A stretch of DNA of 64,000 bases, taken from assembly GCA_024742755.1 (NCBI GenBank), contig JANSXW010000010.1:16587-80586 (forward strand), read 5' to 3'. Below, piece after piece: positions 16,253 through 25,328 of the stretch (position 1 is its first letter; every line of letters starts with the position of its first letter). The position numbers and the translations under genes are program-made. The notes beneath the pieces are model-generated. The model worked only from the letters and a program-made list of their open reading frames with translations, was not told the DNA's origin and did no database searches. Source of the DNA: a bacterium (lineage in GTDB: Bacteria; Bacteroidota; Bacteroidia; Chitinophagales; Saprospiraceae).

Positions 16253-18412
16253 CTAATCGAAGGTGATTTGGCTTAAATCAGGGAGGGTACTGCTATCTGG
16301 TTTTTCTGCCATCGTCGCGTACTCCCGGAGCAATTTAAAGGGGAAGGGCAAAACCGTGGGAGCGTTGATGCGGACGAAATCCACGGCCAGGGTTTCCAAC
16401 AGGAAGTCACTGAGCAAACGGCTATTGTCAACCGGCTTCAGCTTGCGCACCACATTCCCGTTTGGAAACCGCCCCTTCGTCTCCTTCATCCGGGTATTGA
16501 CCCAGTAACATAGCGCCCCGTTTTCTTCATAAGTATGCAAATCGACCAGTGCTTTTGAATAGCGGCCAGTGGCTTCTTTGCTTTTGAAAGGGTGCTTCAG
16601 CCAGTAGCCGAACTTCTGGTGAAAAGCTTTGGCGTAGCCAATCTTTGCCTTCGATTTACCGCGAATGCATCGCTTCAGCTCCGTCAATGCAATGGTTTGC
16701 CCTGTTTTAACACCCGCAAGGTATTGCTGCAAGTCTGGCAAATCACTTCCATTGGCATTCAGGTACTGCGCTGTAAACGATTTTACGTCTTCTGCCGGCA
16801 CATCAACGCCTTCGATCTTGATGCCGGCCATTATTTCTTTGTGTATCCCATCCAGGTTAGGGAATGCGCGCATATCCGTTTGCTGAATCACATTGAGGTT
16901 GCCCTCCTCATCAAGAATAACGCCTTCTATGGGTTGTCCTCCCCTTGGGTATTTGTCAAAAATGGCGGTCAGTTTGGAATGAAAAGCTTCCGTGAACAGA
17001 TCTCTGGTCAGGCTACTGAAATTCATCTGCCCATCCGGATGGATGGATAGAAAATGGAAAACAGGCTCCTGCTTATCTTCTTCTTCCTTCAGGACAAAGC
17101 TCCAGGTACCTGAGGCTTGGAGCCTGCCCCAGTCAAACACGGTCATTTGGCGTTGGGCAATATCGTATTTCAAGTGCAGCTCTGTGACGAGCTTGGCGAT
17201 AAATGCTTTGCTATTGCTTTCGGCTCCTTTAAACTCTTGCAGGGTAAATTGCTGGGTGGCGCATTCCGGTGTGGCTTTGAATTGTTCATAGCGGTCTATC
17301 TCCTCTTTCTCCCGCTGATAGTACGCTACATCATTGTTCATGACAAAGTTGAGCGCCTTTGGATCAGCATGACGGGTTGACCGGGCAGACAGCCCGAAGT
17401 GCTCCTGCAAAGCATCTTTGAACTGTTTCTCCGCTTTTGCATCATTGGTGTTATTGATAAACCTTACAGGTACATTCCGAAGCACATTGGTACGGTCGGT
17501 AGCCGACTTTTCAAAATGCACCGATTCCACAGCAGTTTCAGGCTTGCACACTTGCTGCAGGCCAAAGTAGCCTCGAAATTTAGGCAGAAAAGCCTCGAAG
17601 TAGAGTTCGTTGAAAAGAGCGATTTTGGTGGTGCTGTACTTCTTGGGGTTTAGAGAAAAGAAATCAATCCGGTTCTTTTTGTTTTTCCCCTTTATCAACC
17701 TCGCACATTTCGGGCGGCGATTCACATAGCGGTCTTTTAGGGGCACCTTTCCATCGAGCGCTTCATTGTAGCGTTTGAACCGGTCTGTAGCTGGGTCAAA
17801 CAGAAACTGTTCTTTGCTCCATAGTTTTTTCCGCTCTTTTTCGCTCGCCCGGCAGTATTTGTCCAGAGCGAGGTCCTCATGCCGGTTGAGAGAAGTGAAT
17901 GTCCGGGTGTGCAACTGTATGGTAAAGTCTGGCTTAACTTCAACTTCCATCGCGATCCTGCTTTGATCAGGCTTATTGGTAAAATCGCTGTCAGCAGAAG
18001 TGATGAACAGCCGCCCGGTTACGTTGTGATAGCGGTACCGGTGATGGTCGGAGTTGGGGGCAGCATTGAGGAACAGCTGAAATAGTTTGTGTTTTTGCCG
18101 GATATGTTGTGGCCGCTCTACAAGGTCTATGGTACAATCAATTTTTTGGCTTACCTCACTCAACCGGCCTAAATAACCGTTCTCCGGCAGGTCATTTGTA
18201 CGAAAAAGCAGGAATGCTTCATTCCCCCACATGAAGCAGGCAGACTGCAAAATGCCTTGAAATTGCTCAGGCAAGGCATCCAAAAAGTCACCGATGTCCT
18301 CATAGGAAAGCCAATGCTCCCCTTTTCGCTTCATGAGAAGGATGGTAAAGTCCTTAATAATCTTTCGGTAGTCCGGCGTAACTTCAAAGGCATTGAAATA
18401 CAAGTGGTTCAT
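16253..18412 (-). CDS. Unrecognised 719-aa protein coupled to the helicase
   Basis: I do not recognise this protein. It has no signal peptide, membrane span or nucleotide-binding loop that I can see, so it should be cytoplasmic. The middle is basic (RRPKCARLIKGKNKKNRIDFFSLNPKKYS), consistent with nucleic-acid binding. The C-terminal half contains FHFLSIHPDGQMNF, IEGVILDEEGNLNVI and FPNGNVVRKLKPVDNSRLLSDFLLETLAVDF, without a clear catalytic triad. Its ATG overlaps the helicase stop by four bases (ATGA), so the pair is co-translated, and brxA follows after 40 bp. It is a good candidate for an RNA- or DNA-binding partner of the helicase-nuclease and an accessory or replacement factor in this BREX variant. 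Confidence 0.5.
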   Translation of the reverse strand: MNHLYFNAFEVTPDYRKIIKDFTILLMKRKGEHWLSYEDIGDFLDALPEQFQGILQSACFMWGNEAFLLFRTNDLPENGYLGRLSEVSQKIDCTIDLVERPQHIRQKHKLFQLFLNAAPNSDHHRYRYHNVTGRLFITSADSDFTNKPDQSRIAMEVEVKPDFTIQLHTRTFTSLNRHEDLALDKYCRASEKERKKLWSKEQFLFDPATDRFKRYNEALDGKVPLKDRYVNRRPKCARLIKGKNKKNRIDFFSLNPKKYSTTKIALFNELYFEAFLPKFRGYFGLQQVCKPETAVESVHFEKSATDRTNVLRNVPVRFINNTNDAKAEKQFKDALQEHFGLSARSTRHADPKALNFVMNNDVAYYQREKEEIDRYEQFKATPECATQQFTLQEFKGAESNSKAFIAKLVTELHLKYDIAQRQMTVFDWGRLQASGTWSFVLKEEEDKQEPVFHFLSIHPDGQMNFSSLTRDLFTEAFHSKLTAIFDKYPRGGQPIEGVILDEEGNLNVIQQTDMRAFPNLDGIHKEIMAGIKIEGVDVPAEDVKSFTAQYLNANGSDLPDLQQYLAGVKTGQTIALTELKRCIRGKSKAKIGYAKAFHQKFGYWLKHPFKSKEATGRYSKALVDLHTYEENGALCYWVNTRMKETKGRFPNGNVVRKLKPVDNSRLLSDFLLETLAVDFVRINAPTVLPFPFKLLREYATMAEKPDSSTLPDLSQITFD

Positions 18413-21400
18413 AGCTTCATAATTTTATCGTAAATGAATTGCAGGTGTTCTTCCAGCACTACTCCCTGGTCCAGGTCTAATAATCCCGGGACTTCAATGA
18501 TCCCATCCTCTCCGGTTACCGGCTGATAATCCGGAGCAGGGGAGACGATGTTGACAATGATTGCTCCTTTGCCACCAACCTCTTCCAGCTTTTTCCTTAT
18601 CTTCTCTTTCTGTGCCCGGGCATCCACCCGTGTGCCTGCACCCCAATATTTAAAGTCCAGGTACATCCCATTATCCGTTACCGCATCGAAGCGCTCGTAG
18701 TGCTCCGGAGGGAGCGGGCGGCAGGAGATGCCGTGTTTTTCCAACAGGTGCGCCCCAATTGCTTCTCCTAATGCGCCCAGATAAATATTTTGGAAGGTAG
18801 GCGGGGATACCATGCGCTCATTGGCTTGGAACTCCATCGCGTATCCTTTCTGCTCGAATAGCATTTGGACCGTCCTGATTTTCATGAGCTCCGGAAGGCG
18901 GGCCGCATCTTCAGAGGCAGATTTACCAGATTCCTGATTAAAGGAAATGGAAAGGTCGTTTTTAAAATCGCTGCGGGTCCGATAGTTGTACATCCTGAGC
19001 CGTTCCCCCCCAGGGTGAGCGATGTAGAACCGCACCAAACCATTCCTCAGGACTCTTTCTTTTGAATCTGTGGGATATTTCAGCACCTGCGTCCTCAAAC
19101 CTTCCCAAAAATCCATCTCGTTTTGTTGCCAGATACGCCTCCGTGACAGCTTCCTTAGCAAGGTCGCCGTCTGAATAGAGGTGCTGACATTCTGATTGCG
19201 GATCTTTTCGGTCGGGTCAGTTGGATTGCCTTGTTGTTGCCCCTGCGCATGTTGTTGCAGCGCCTCAAACTCCCGCACCAGCAAATGCCCCTCTGCGCTG
19301 AATTGGCTAAGGTACCGTGCGAGGTTTTGATCGTAAAGCAAATGCGTAACCGGCGGTTTTAGCCGGGTACGGGACAAGCGCCCTACCGCCTGAATGATCA
19401 CCCGGCAAAAATGGGCTACGACAGATTCGCTTTCCCGGACTGAGCCGCTGTTGAGTACCGCATACTTATTCAGCTTACGCCCAAAGATATAGCGAACCCT
19501 TGCACTTTTCTGCTCCTGGCTTATGGCGCCCCCGGCCTCCAGATAAGCGACTTCAAAAAGGTAATGAATCAGGTCGGTATCACTAATGGCCTCCCCGCTT
19601 CTGAAATAGGCTAAAAGGTGGGTAGGTTGTTCCAGGTATATACCATCGTAGTCTTTTTTCCCATCTCCGTAAGCCAAATCGTTGACGGCTACGACTTTCT
19701 GTCCGGGATGCGGCTCGTACTGAATATTTTGCCCCGCCCCCATAGTTTGATAGGTGGATACAACGAAGGCGTCATGCCCCTTTTTCAAATGCTCGCAAAT
19801 GCGCTCAAAGCTGTGTTCAAACCCACTGCTGTCCACAATATAAAGTGTTGAGGACACTTCCTGCTTTGCCTGTTCCTCCGTCTCCTTCAGGTAGCACATA
19901 CGAACTTCTGTAAGTATGCTGGTGAGCACTTCTTCCGTGAAGTCATCGTTTTGCCCCTTACGGGGCAGCTTGTTGAGCAGGCAAAGAAAGGAATGGCAAT
20001 CCTCATCCTGGATAAACCGGGCGTAAGCCATCCCCAGCTTGATGTAGCGGCTTGTAGCGTAGGCTCCCTGATCCTCCGGCAGTTGATGGGCAAGTGTTTT
20101 ATAAACCTCTTTACCTGCTCCGGGCAGTAGTGCTTTAAGCGCAAGCGCCCGGTCCACAGGACAGCTGATGGCTTCTACCCTGATCTCATGCCGGCCGGCT
20201 TGAGCATAACGCTCCCGGAATGCCGATTCCAATGCAGCTGCTTCATCAGGCAGCAGCGCATAGAAACGGCTTTGAAGGTGAGCCCGCAGAAACGCCAGCG
20301 AATAATTGGACAGAGGGGCATCGAATCCTGCCGTAGCTGAAATACCGATAACCAAAGCCCGCTGACAAAGCCCCAGCATCCAGCGCTCAGGCGTAGTGAG
20401 GGTATCCGCAAACCGGAGCTTGGTGTTGGCATCATGTGCCTGACTATTGAGCAGATCGAAGTAGCGAAAGCCTTGCCCCAGAGGCGATTCATCCATCAGA
20501 TCTCCCCGGCTCAGCCCCGCTGCAAAAGTCCTTTGCGTGATAAAATCCTCAAAAAACCGATGGGTCGGCACGTCGTTGATATCAAAAACCTCCAGGCAGG
20601 TGCGGATGGCATTACCAGACGACATGCGCTCTTCGGTTTCGGGCCTTTTGCTATGAACGCTTTGGTATACCCTAGACAAATCCCCTACGAAATAGGCAAA
20701 CATCCAAATGAACCCTTTAAGTTTGTTGAGCAAAAACAAAAGGTCCTCCTGCTGGGTCTCCGGGGGCTCCGGCTGCGTATGGATATAATTGGTGGCATCC
20801 GCCTTGTTGGGGTCAACTTTCAGGTAAGCCCGGTTATCCCCTACAAAAGTATGATAGCGATAATCGTGGAACAGGAATGCACGGTCCTGCGCTGTTGCCG
20901 GCCGGAGCAGAAAATGATAGTCAAAATGGAATCCGGAACGAATGGCCTGCGCTTCTGCCTTTAGGCGGTCAAACCTATCCTGCAAATAGTTCAATTCCTG
21001 TTCTGTAATCATTGGCTGTAAGCGAGACGTTGGCAAACTACGGGCATCCACCCCTCTTGCGATTCTGACGAACAGCCCCAAAATATCCTGAGTATATCGT
21101 TCGGTGTGTTCTACGATCGCGTCTTGAATGTGCTGTTTGCTGGCATCAAACTCATCGATAAAAACGACGTTGTTCTCTACAATCCCGGATGTCGCGATCT
21201 GTATAGCGGGCCCGATAATGGTATCCAACTGTGTATAAAACTTCCGAACCGTAGAAAAGAATACACGCTTTTCGAAAACCGCAACAATAGGATAGAGCTC
21301 TTCCACCCACCTTAGATTCTTGTCCGAACGAAGTTGATTTAGGCGGCCCTTCGCCTCAGATTGCCCCTTGAGCTTAGGCTTCAGATAAGCCTTTAGTGCA

Positions 21401-21843
21401 TTGCGGAAATTACGCTCTGCTTCGCTCAGCTTTTCGTGCAAATACCTCTTGAAATCCGGCGATGCATCCTTGGGGCAATCTTTATACTGTATGGCCCACT
21501 TCGTCATCTCGCCGGCGTGTGGTACTTCCTTAGCCCGCTCCGGTAGCTCACCTTTCTCCCCGATATAGTCCGTGACCAGATCGACGTAGCTTTTCACTTG
21601 CAAGACATACTGATCGAAGAGGTCCTTTCCAACGAGCGCCTTCAAATCGTCAACGGGTAAGTTCTTTTTGAGGGTTGTCACAAACCAGATGTTTTGCCCG
21701 GGCCCATCTGCTAATTGAATCTGCTCCTTCATGTATTGGAGTGCATAGTACGTTTTTCCAAAGCCGGTCGGGAGTGTCAGAAGTAAAAGCCCATTTGGGT
21801 CATCGGCAGTGGCATGGCGGCTGATTATGTCTTTTAGCGTCAT
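18409..21843 (-). CDS. SF2 helicase with C-terminal PD-(D/E)XK-like motif
   Basis: A 1144-aa SF2 helicase-like protein and first gene of the BREX-type operon. Visible motifs: Walker A LLTLPTGFGKTYYALQYM (about 20-37), motif II VVFIDEFDA (about 229), motif III ISATAGFDAP (about 503), a motif V-like STYQTMGAGQNIQY, and motif VI QAVGRLSRTRLKPP (about 820). The C-terminal segment RFDAVTDNGMYLDFKYWGAG (about 1050-1070) has the D ... DxK pattern of a restriction-endonuclease fold. The overall look is Cas3- or type III-restriction-like, distinct from the Lhr-type BrxHI. It sits divergent to the CARF-sigma54 activator and overlaps the next gene by four bases. The helicase call is strong; the nuclease call is moderate. 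Confidence 0.75.
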   Translation of the reverse strand: MTLKDIISRHATADDPNGLLLLTLPTGFGKTYYALQYMKEQIQLADGPGQNIWFVTTLKKNLPVDDLKALVGKDLFDQYVLQVKSYVDLVTDYIGEKGELPERAKEVPHAGEMTKWAIQYKDCPKDASPDFKRYLHEKLSEAERNFRNALKAYLKPKLKGQSEAKGRLNQLRSDKNLRWVEELYPIVAVFEKRVFFSTVRKFYTQLDTIIGPAIQIATSGIVENNVVFIDEFDASKQHIQDAIVEHTERYTQDILGLFVRIARGVDARSLPTSRLQPMITEQELNYLQDRFDRLKAEAQAIRSGFHFDYHFLLRPATAQDRAFLFHDYRYHTFVGDNRAYLKVDPNKADATNYIHTQPEPPETQQEDLLFLLNKLKGFIWMFAYFVGDLSRVYQSVHSKRPETEERMSSGNAIRTCLEVFDINDVPTHRFFEDFITQRTFAAGLSRGDLMDESPLGQGFRYFDLLNSQAHDANTKLRFADTLTTPERWMLGLCQRALVIGISATAGFDAPLSNYSLAFLRAHLQSRFYALLPDEAAALESAFRERYAQAGRHEIRVEAISCPVDRALALKALLPGAGKEVYKTLAHQLPEDQGAYATSRYIKLGMAYARFIQDEDCHSFLCLLNKLPRKGQNDDFTEEVLTSILTEVRMCYLKETEEQAKQEVSSTLYIVDSSGFEHSFERICEHLKKGHDAFVVSTYQTMGAGQNIQYEPHPGQKVVAVNDLAYGDGKKDYDGIYLEQPTHLLAYFRSGEAISDTDLIHYLFEVAYLEAGGAISQEQKSARVRYIFGRKLNKYAVLNSGSVRESESVVAHFCRVIIQAVGRLSRTRLKPPVTHLLYDQNLARYLSQFSAEGHLLVREFEALQQHAQGQQQGNPTDPTEKIRNQNVSTSIQTATLLRKLSRRRIWQQNEMDFWEGLRTQVLKYPTDSKERVLRNGLVRFYIAHPGGERLRMYNYRTRSDFKNDLSISFNQESGKSASEDAARLPELMKIRTVQMLFEQKGYAMEFQANERMVSPPTFQNIYLGALGEAIGAHLLEKHGISCRPLPPEHYERFDAVTDNGMYLDFKYWGAGTRVDARAQKEKIRKKLEEVGGKGAIIVNIVSPAPDYQPVTGEDGIIEVPGLLDLDQGVVLEEHLQFIYDKIMKL

Positions 21844-21872
21844 CTGGCATCATTGATTTATACCTGGGAAGT

Positions 21873-21889
21873 AGAAAAAAAAGTGCCAA
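21873..21889 (-). promoter_or_regulatory. Possible sigma54 promoter for the BREX operon
   Basis: On the minus strand, TTGGCACT-TTTT-TTTCT matches the -24 box of the sigma54 consensus (TTGGCAC) but has TTTCT where TTGCA is expected at -12, so the invariant GC is not kept. It lies about 30 bp before the helicase ATG and faces the operon. Just upstream are two further GGCAA units at 7-bp spacing. The divergent sigma54-type activator makes this a reasonable but unproven promoter. Confidence 0.35.
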
Positions 21890-21927
21890 TTGCCATTTGC
21901 CTGTTTTTAATGTATTTTAGACTTTAC

Positions 21928-21963
21928 ATTATTCGTTTTCTGATTTTATTATTCATTTTCTGA
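21928..21963. promoter_or_regulatory. 20-bp-spaced direct repeat, candidate operator
   Basis: ATTATTCGTTTTCTGA at 21928 and ATTATTCATTTTCTGA at 21948 match at 15 of 16 positions and start exactly 20 bp apart (two helical turns). They abut the activator ATG and sit 40-80 bp upstream of the sigma54-like element, the usual place for enhancer-type sites of such activators. The sequence is AT-rich, so chance cannot be excluded. Confidence 0.4.
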
Positions 21964-21968
21964 ACAAT

Positions 21969-23402
21969 ATGACTCGAGTTCTAATATCCTGGATAGCTAC
22001 CGGCAATGACTTCCTGGAAAGCGGGGGCGTAAATGAAGCGGGCACGACGATGAGCTTTCACCGGCACTTCTTTGAGCGTTATGACCGGCATATTTTGCTG
22101 TACAGCGCTAAAGAAGCGCAGGACACCCGGGCTATGCACCTGCTGGACGCCATTAGAAAAAGCTTCCCGGAGCATCGTGTATCTCCCCAATGGTATGCTC
22201 CCTTCGATGTCATTAGCCTGGAGGCGATCCAATCAAGGATAGAACCCTTGTTGCTTAAGCATGCTGATGATCAAATAGACCTTTTCATCTCTCCAGGCAC
22301 TCCGGCTATGCAAACCGCATGGGTGCTTGCCCACCTAACGCTCAATTTGAACACCCGACTGCTACAGGTCAGGCCCAAACGCTTTACTAAGGATAAACAG
22401 CAGCCTGAGCTGTTAGAAGTCAGCATCAAGCGGGACGCCCTCACCGCAAGCGCAGTAATCAGGGAACAGCTTCAGTCCAAAGGCACAAGCACAGCACTCC
22501 CTGAGCGCTTTTGTATGACCGATACGCTCAGTAAAGTATATGAACACGCGAAACGGATAGCGGCAGCTGCCAATACGACCGTTTTCATAAATGGTGAAAG
22601 TGGCACCGGCAAGGAGCTACTTGCCCGGTACATCCACCGGGAGTCACCCAGGCGCGAAGCCCCATTCCTCCCCATCAACTGCGCCGCGCTCAGTGATGAG
22701 TTACTGGAATCCCGATTATTTGGCTATAAGAAGGGAAGTTTTACCGGAGCAGAAGCAGACAGGAAAGGGCTGATTGAATCCGCAAGCGGGGGCACGGTTT
22801 TCCTGGATGAGATTGGCGATATTTCTCCTCATCTTCAGCAATCACTGCTTAGAGTATTACAGGAAAAGGAAGTTGCCCCCATCGGAGGACATCCTAAACC
22901 TGTAGATGTCCGGTTTATCTCCGCTACGAATAAAGACCTTCGAGCGCTTTGCAAAGCAGGAAAATTTCGGTGGGACCTTTACTATCGTTTAGTGGTTGTG
23001 GACCTTAGCCTTCCGGAGCTTCAGGATTACCCCCTGACGGAGAAAGCACAATTGCTTCGGTTCCTTAATAAGGAAAAACAAGCTCAGTTCAGACGACCAA
23101 CACCCCTGGAACTTACTAAGGAAATTCACGATATCATTTTAGTCTACCCCTTCCCTGGCAACATCAGAGAGTTGGAGAACACGCTGGAACGGCTATATGC
23201 CTTGTGCCCTGACCGTACTCCTACTAAGGCAGATTTACCGACTTGGATATTGAGCTCTGACACTTCCTTTTCCTTAAAGCTGGAGGATGTTATTCAGGAG
23301 CATGTAAAACACGTATTTGAAAAACAGGGCGGCAATCAAAAGAAAACCGCTGAGGTACTTGGAATTTCTTATAATACGCTGCGGAAGCGGCTGGGGTATT
23401 GA
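21969..23402 (+). CDS. CARF-like / sigma54 AAA+ transcription activator (RtcR-like architecture)
   Basis: This 477-aa protein has three parts. Residues 1 to about 155 form a Rossmann-like domain whose core LFISPGTPAMQTAWVLAHL...RLLQVRP resembles the ligand loop of CARF domains as found in RtcR. Residues of about 180-410 are a sigma54-interacting AAA+ module with Walker A GESGTGKELLARYIH, the sigma54 contact loop GSFTGA, and Walker B GGTVFLDEIGDIS. The C-terminus NQKKTAEVLGISYNTLRKRLGY is a Fis-type HTH. CARF domains bind cyclic oligoadenylate or related nucleotides. The gene is divergent from the helicase/BREX operon, so it probably switches that operon on when a nucleotide signal appears. 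No rtcA/rtcB genes are nearby. Confidence 0.8.
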   Translation: MTRVLISWIATGNDFLESGGVNEAGTTMSFHRHFFERYDRHILLYSAKEAQDTRAMHLLDAIRKSFPEHRVSPQWYAPFDVISLEAIQSRIEPLLLKHADDQIDLFISPGTPAMQTAWVLAHLTLNLNTRLLQVRPKRFTKDKQQPELLEVSIKRDALTASAVIREQLQSKGTSTALPERFCMTDTLSKVYEHAKRIAAAANTTVFINGESGTGKELLARYIHRESPRREAPFLPINCAALSDELLESRLFGYKKGSFTGAEADRKGLIESASGGTVFLDEIGDISPHLQQSLLRVLQEKEVAPIGGHPKPVDVRFISATNKDLRALCKAGKFRWDLYYRLVVVDLSLPELQDYPLTEKAQLLRFLNKEKQAQFRRPTPLELTKEIHDIILVYPFPGNIRELENTLERLYALCPDRTPTKADLPTWILSSDTSFSLKLEDVIQEHVKHVFEKQGGNQKKTAEVLGISYNTLRKRLGY

Positions 23403-23668
23403 TTAAAAAACAAGCTCTACACCCTTTAATCGTTCCGACAATGTAACAGCCTCAAGGCAAAGACCTTATTAAGGTAAAACAGACAACAACCTAGCAAAGG
23501 CCCCACCATAAAATCATGTTGCCTGCGTAGGGATGCATCAAGAGAACAGGTGTCTATTTTTAATCTAAGCTTTATAATGGAAGACGTGAAATAGCCAGAT
23601 CATGCCGATCGACATTACCCTAAATTCAAGACTCTTAAAAATTCGGCTATTACAACAATTCTTCAAAG

Positions 23669-24364
23669 TTAACTAGGACCTCTCAGCTTACGCATTTGCC
23701 CAATGGCAATTAATGCAATCGATGGAAAAAAGAAGCAAAAAATACCCCATGTCGTTGAATCTCGGTTCAGCTGCTTAGCAATATTAACTACCCAAACTGT
23801 AAAAACTATACGCAAGATTAAAGCCAACACACTAAAAAAAGCTTGAATTTGCTCTCCTTGCTGGCGACCATAATCATCATTTCCAAAGCCTGACATTAAT
23901 AGCCCAAAAGAAATAACTAACATAAATACGCCAACAATAGTAGGGGTTACATCTTTTTCGTAACTCATATCATACTTCGAATCTGACGCTCTACCATCTG
24001 TAGATTTTGAGTCTCTAAATAGGTTGATGATTGCTAATCCAATTACAGGAAAGACCGCAAATAGAATAAACTCGCTAAAATCATAGTCTTCTATATCTGC
24101 TCTTTTGCTTATTGGCCAGAAATATTTGTTATTCCCGTCATTCCAATGGACGAGCAGAAGTATCAAATGGATCGAAACCCAGATCAAGTAAAAGCCTAAT
24201 AATCTTTTTGATAATTCAATACCAAGGAACTTTTCAATACCTTGAGCACTAAGATTGACTTTTTTCTCCTGATGATGAATACGGGGCTGCTTTTGAAGTG
24301 CTCCGCAATCGCTACAAAATCTAGAATCATCTGCTATTTGTCGACCACAATTCTTACAATACAT
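23669..24364 (-). CDS. Zinc-ribbon membrane protein
   Basis: A 231-aa protein opening with a CxxC-CxxC zinc ribbon (MYCKNCGRQIADDSRFCSDCG; Cys 3, 6, 17, 20), followed by about four hydrophobic segments (LLGFYLIWVSIHLILLLVHW, FILFAVFPVIGLAIINLF, IVGVFMLVISFGLLMSGF, WGIFCFFFPSIALIAIG). It lies 4 bp after the second zinc-ribbon gene and is probably co-transcribed with it. Such proteins are common and mostly of unknown function. It ends 266 bp from the activator gene, which converges on it; I see no clear feature in that gap. Confidence 0.65.
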   Translation of the reverse strand: MYCKNCGRQIADDSRFCSDCGALQKQPRIHHQEKKVNLSAQGIEKFLGIELSKRLLGFYLIWVSIHLILLLVHWNDGNNKYFWPISKRADIEDYDFSEFILFAVFPVIGLAIINLFRDSKSTDGRASDSKYDMSYEKDVTPTIVGVFMLVISFGLLMSGFGNDDYGRQQGEQIQAFFSVLALILRIVFTVWVVNIAKQLNRDSTTWGIFCFFFPSIALIAIGQMRKLRGPS

Positions 24365-24368
24365 AGAT

Positions 24369-24812
24369 TTAGACCTGTTTTATGAAGTTTTCATAAATAC
24401 TCCAGGCTAAAACTAATAAGCCTAAAACCAATAGCGTTAATTTCTGTGTTTTGCGTTTACTGTATAAAGCTAGAACTATTGGGGTTGCCCAAAAAAGAAT
24501 GTATGAGGGTTTAACCACGTATTCGTAATAGGACTCTATTTGCGCGTATTCTTTTTCCTTAGTGAAGATATCTGAAATAAACCAAAATAGTCGAATACCT
24601 ACCATCATAATGAAGGCGACAAGTAGCCCGGCATCTCCGTTTCCTGATGTTGGACTATTATTAGGCACAACAGAAGCAGGATTCGAGACGGTCTCATGAG
24701 TTCTTGCATGGATAGCCGAGGTAGCCTGCCTCACAAATTCGACTCTACCTCCACAAAAAGAGCAGAACTTACTGTCGTCTTCAATTTGATTTCCACAATG
24801 TTTACAGTGCAT
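24369..24812 (-). CDS. Small zinc-ribbon membrane protein
   Basis: A 147-aa protein with the same N-terminal zinc ribbon as its neighbour (MHCKHCGNQIEDDSKFCSFCGG; Cys 3, 6, 17, 20), a polar linker, then three hydrophobic stretches (LLVAFIMMVGIRLFWFI, PSYILFWATPIVLALYS, LTLLVLGLLVLAWSIY). It is probably a paralogue of the downstream gene. Function unknown. Confidence 0.6.
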   Translation of the reverse strand: MHCKHCGNQIEDDSKFCSFCGGRVEFVRQATSAIHARTHETVSNPASVVPNNSPTSGNGDAGLLVAFIMMVGIRLFWFISDIFTKEKEYAQIESYYEYVVKPSYILFWATPIVLALYSKRKTQKLTLLVLGLLVLAWSIYENFIKQV

Positions 24813-25014
24813 ATCTATTTTCTGTTTGATAAAACCACGATTGACGATTTGTTGGATGTTTAGAACACCTCTTAATTTGCATCTATTTTCATCTTCTACG
24901 GAAAGAAAAATGATTTGTTTCGTCTATAGGCATTAGCCTTCAGCATCCATTAGATAAGTGGAAAACCTGAAATGCAAAAAAATGCTCTGCCCTTTAACAC
25001 AGCTACTGAGACCT

Positions 25015-25292
25015 TAGGGCAAACGCACCAAAAGTTGAATGAGATTAGAGCACGTTTGGAACATGTTGCGGAATACGTAAGAGCGGGTGGCGGCTGCCGA
25101 AATTGCATGTTCGACGGAGGAGTCCCGCAAAGCGGGGTAAAGTCTTGCGAATTTCTAGCGTTTTTGAATTCGTTTTGGGCAATACCAAAATGAAGAGCCT
25201 CACCGGCTTGAGGTGAAGTCCAGTCAAAATCGATTCGTTTCAGCTTCTTTTCGCCCGTTTTCATGAAAAACTTATTTGGTGCGTTTGCCCTA
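25015..25292. mobile_element. ~278-bp element with 18-bp perfect terminal inverted repeats
   Basis: TAGGGCAAACGCACCAAA at 25015-25032 is repeated exactly as its reverse complement at 25275-25292. The interior has several short hairpins (cccgc-aaa-gcggg; cctca...tgagg). The element fills most of the 516-bp gap 24813-25328, which otherwise seems empty. ORFs across it (24950-25363 on minus, 24972-25193 on plus) have no protein-like features. It resembles a miniature inverted-repeat element or a mobile structured repeat. I could not check other genomic copies or a target-site duplication. Confidence 0.55.
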
Positions 25293-25328
25293 CCACTAAC
25301 TATTTTAGTTTTAAAGGATGCTATTTGA

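Noticed and set aside
16253-18412. 719-aa protein as a diverged PglZ or a prokaryotic Argonaute
   Set aside because: I could not find the alkaline-phosphatase-type metal motifs of PglZ, nor the PIWI DEDX pattern, so neither name is supported.
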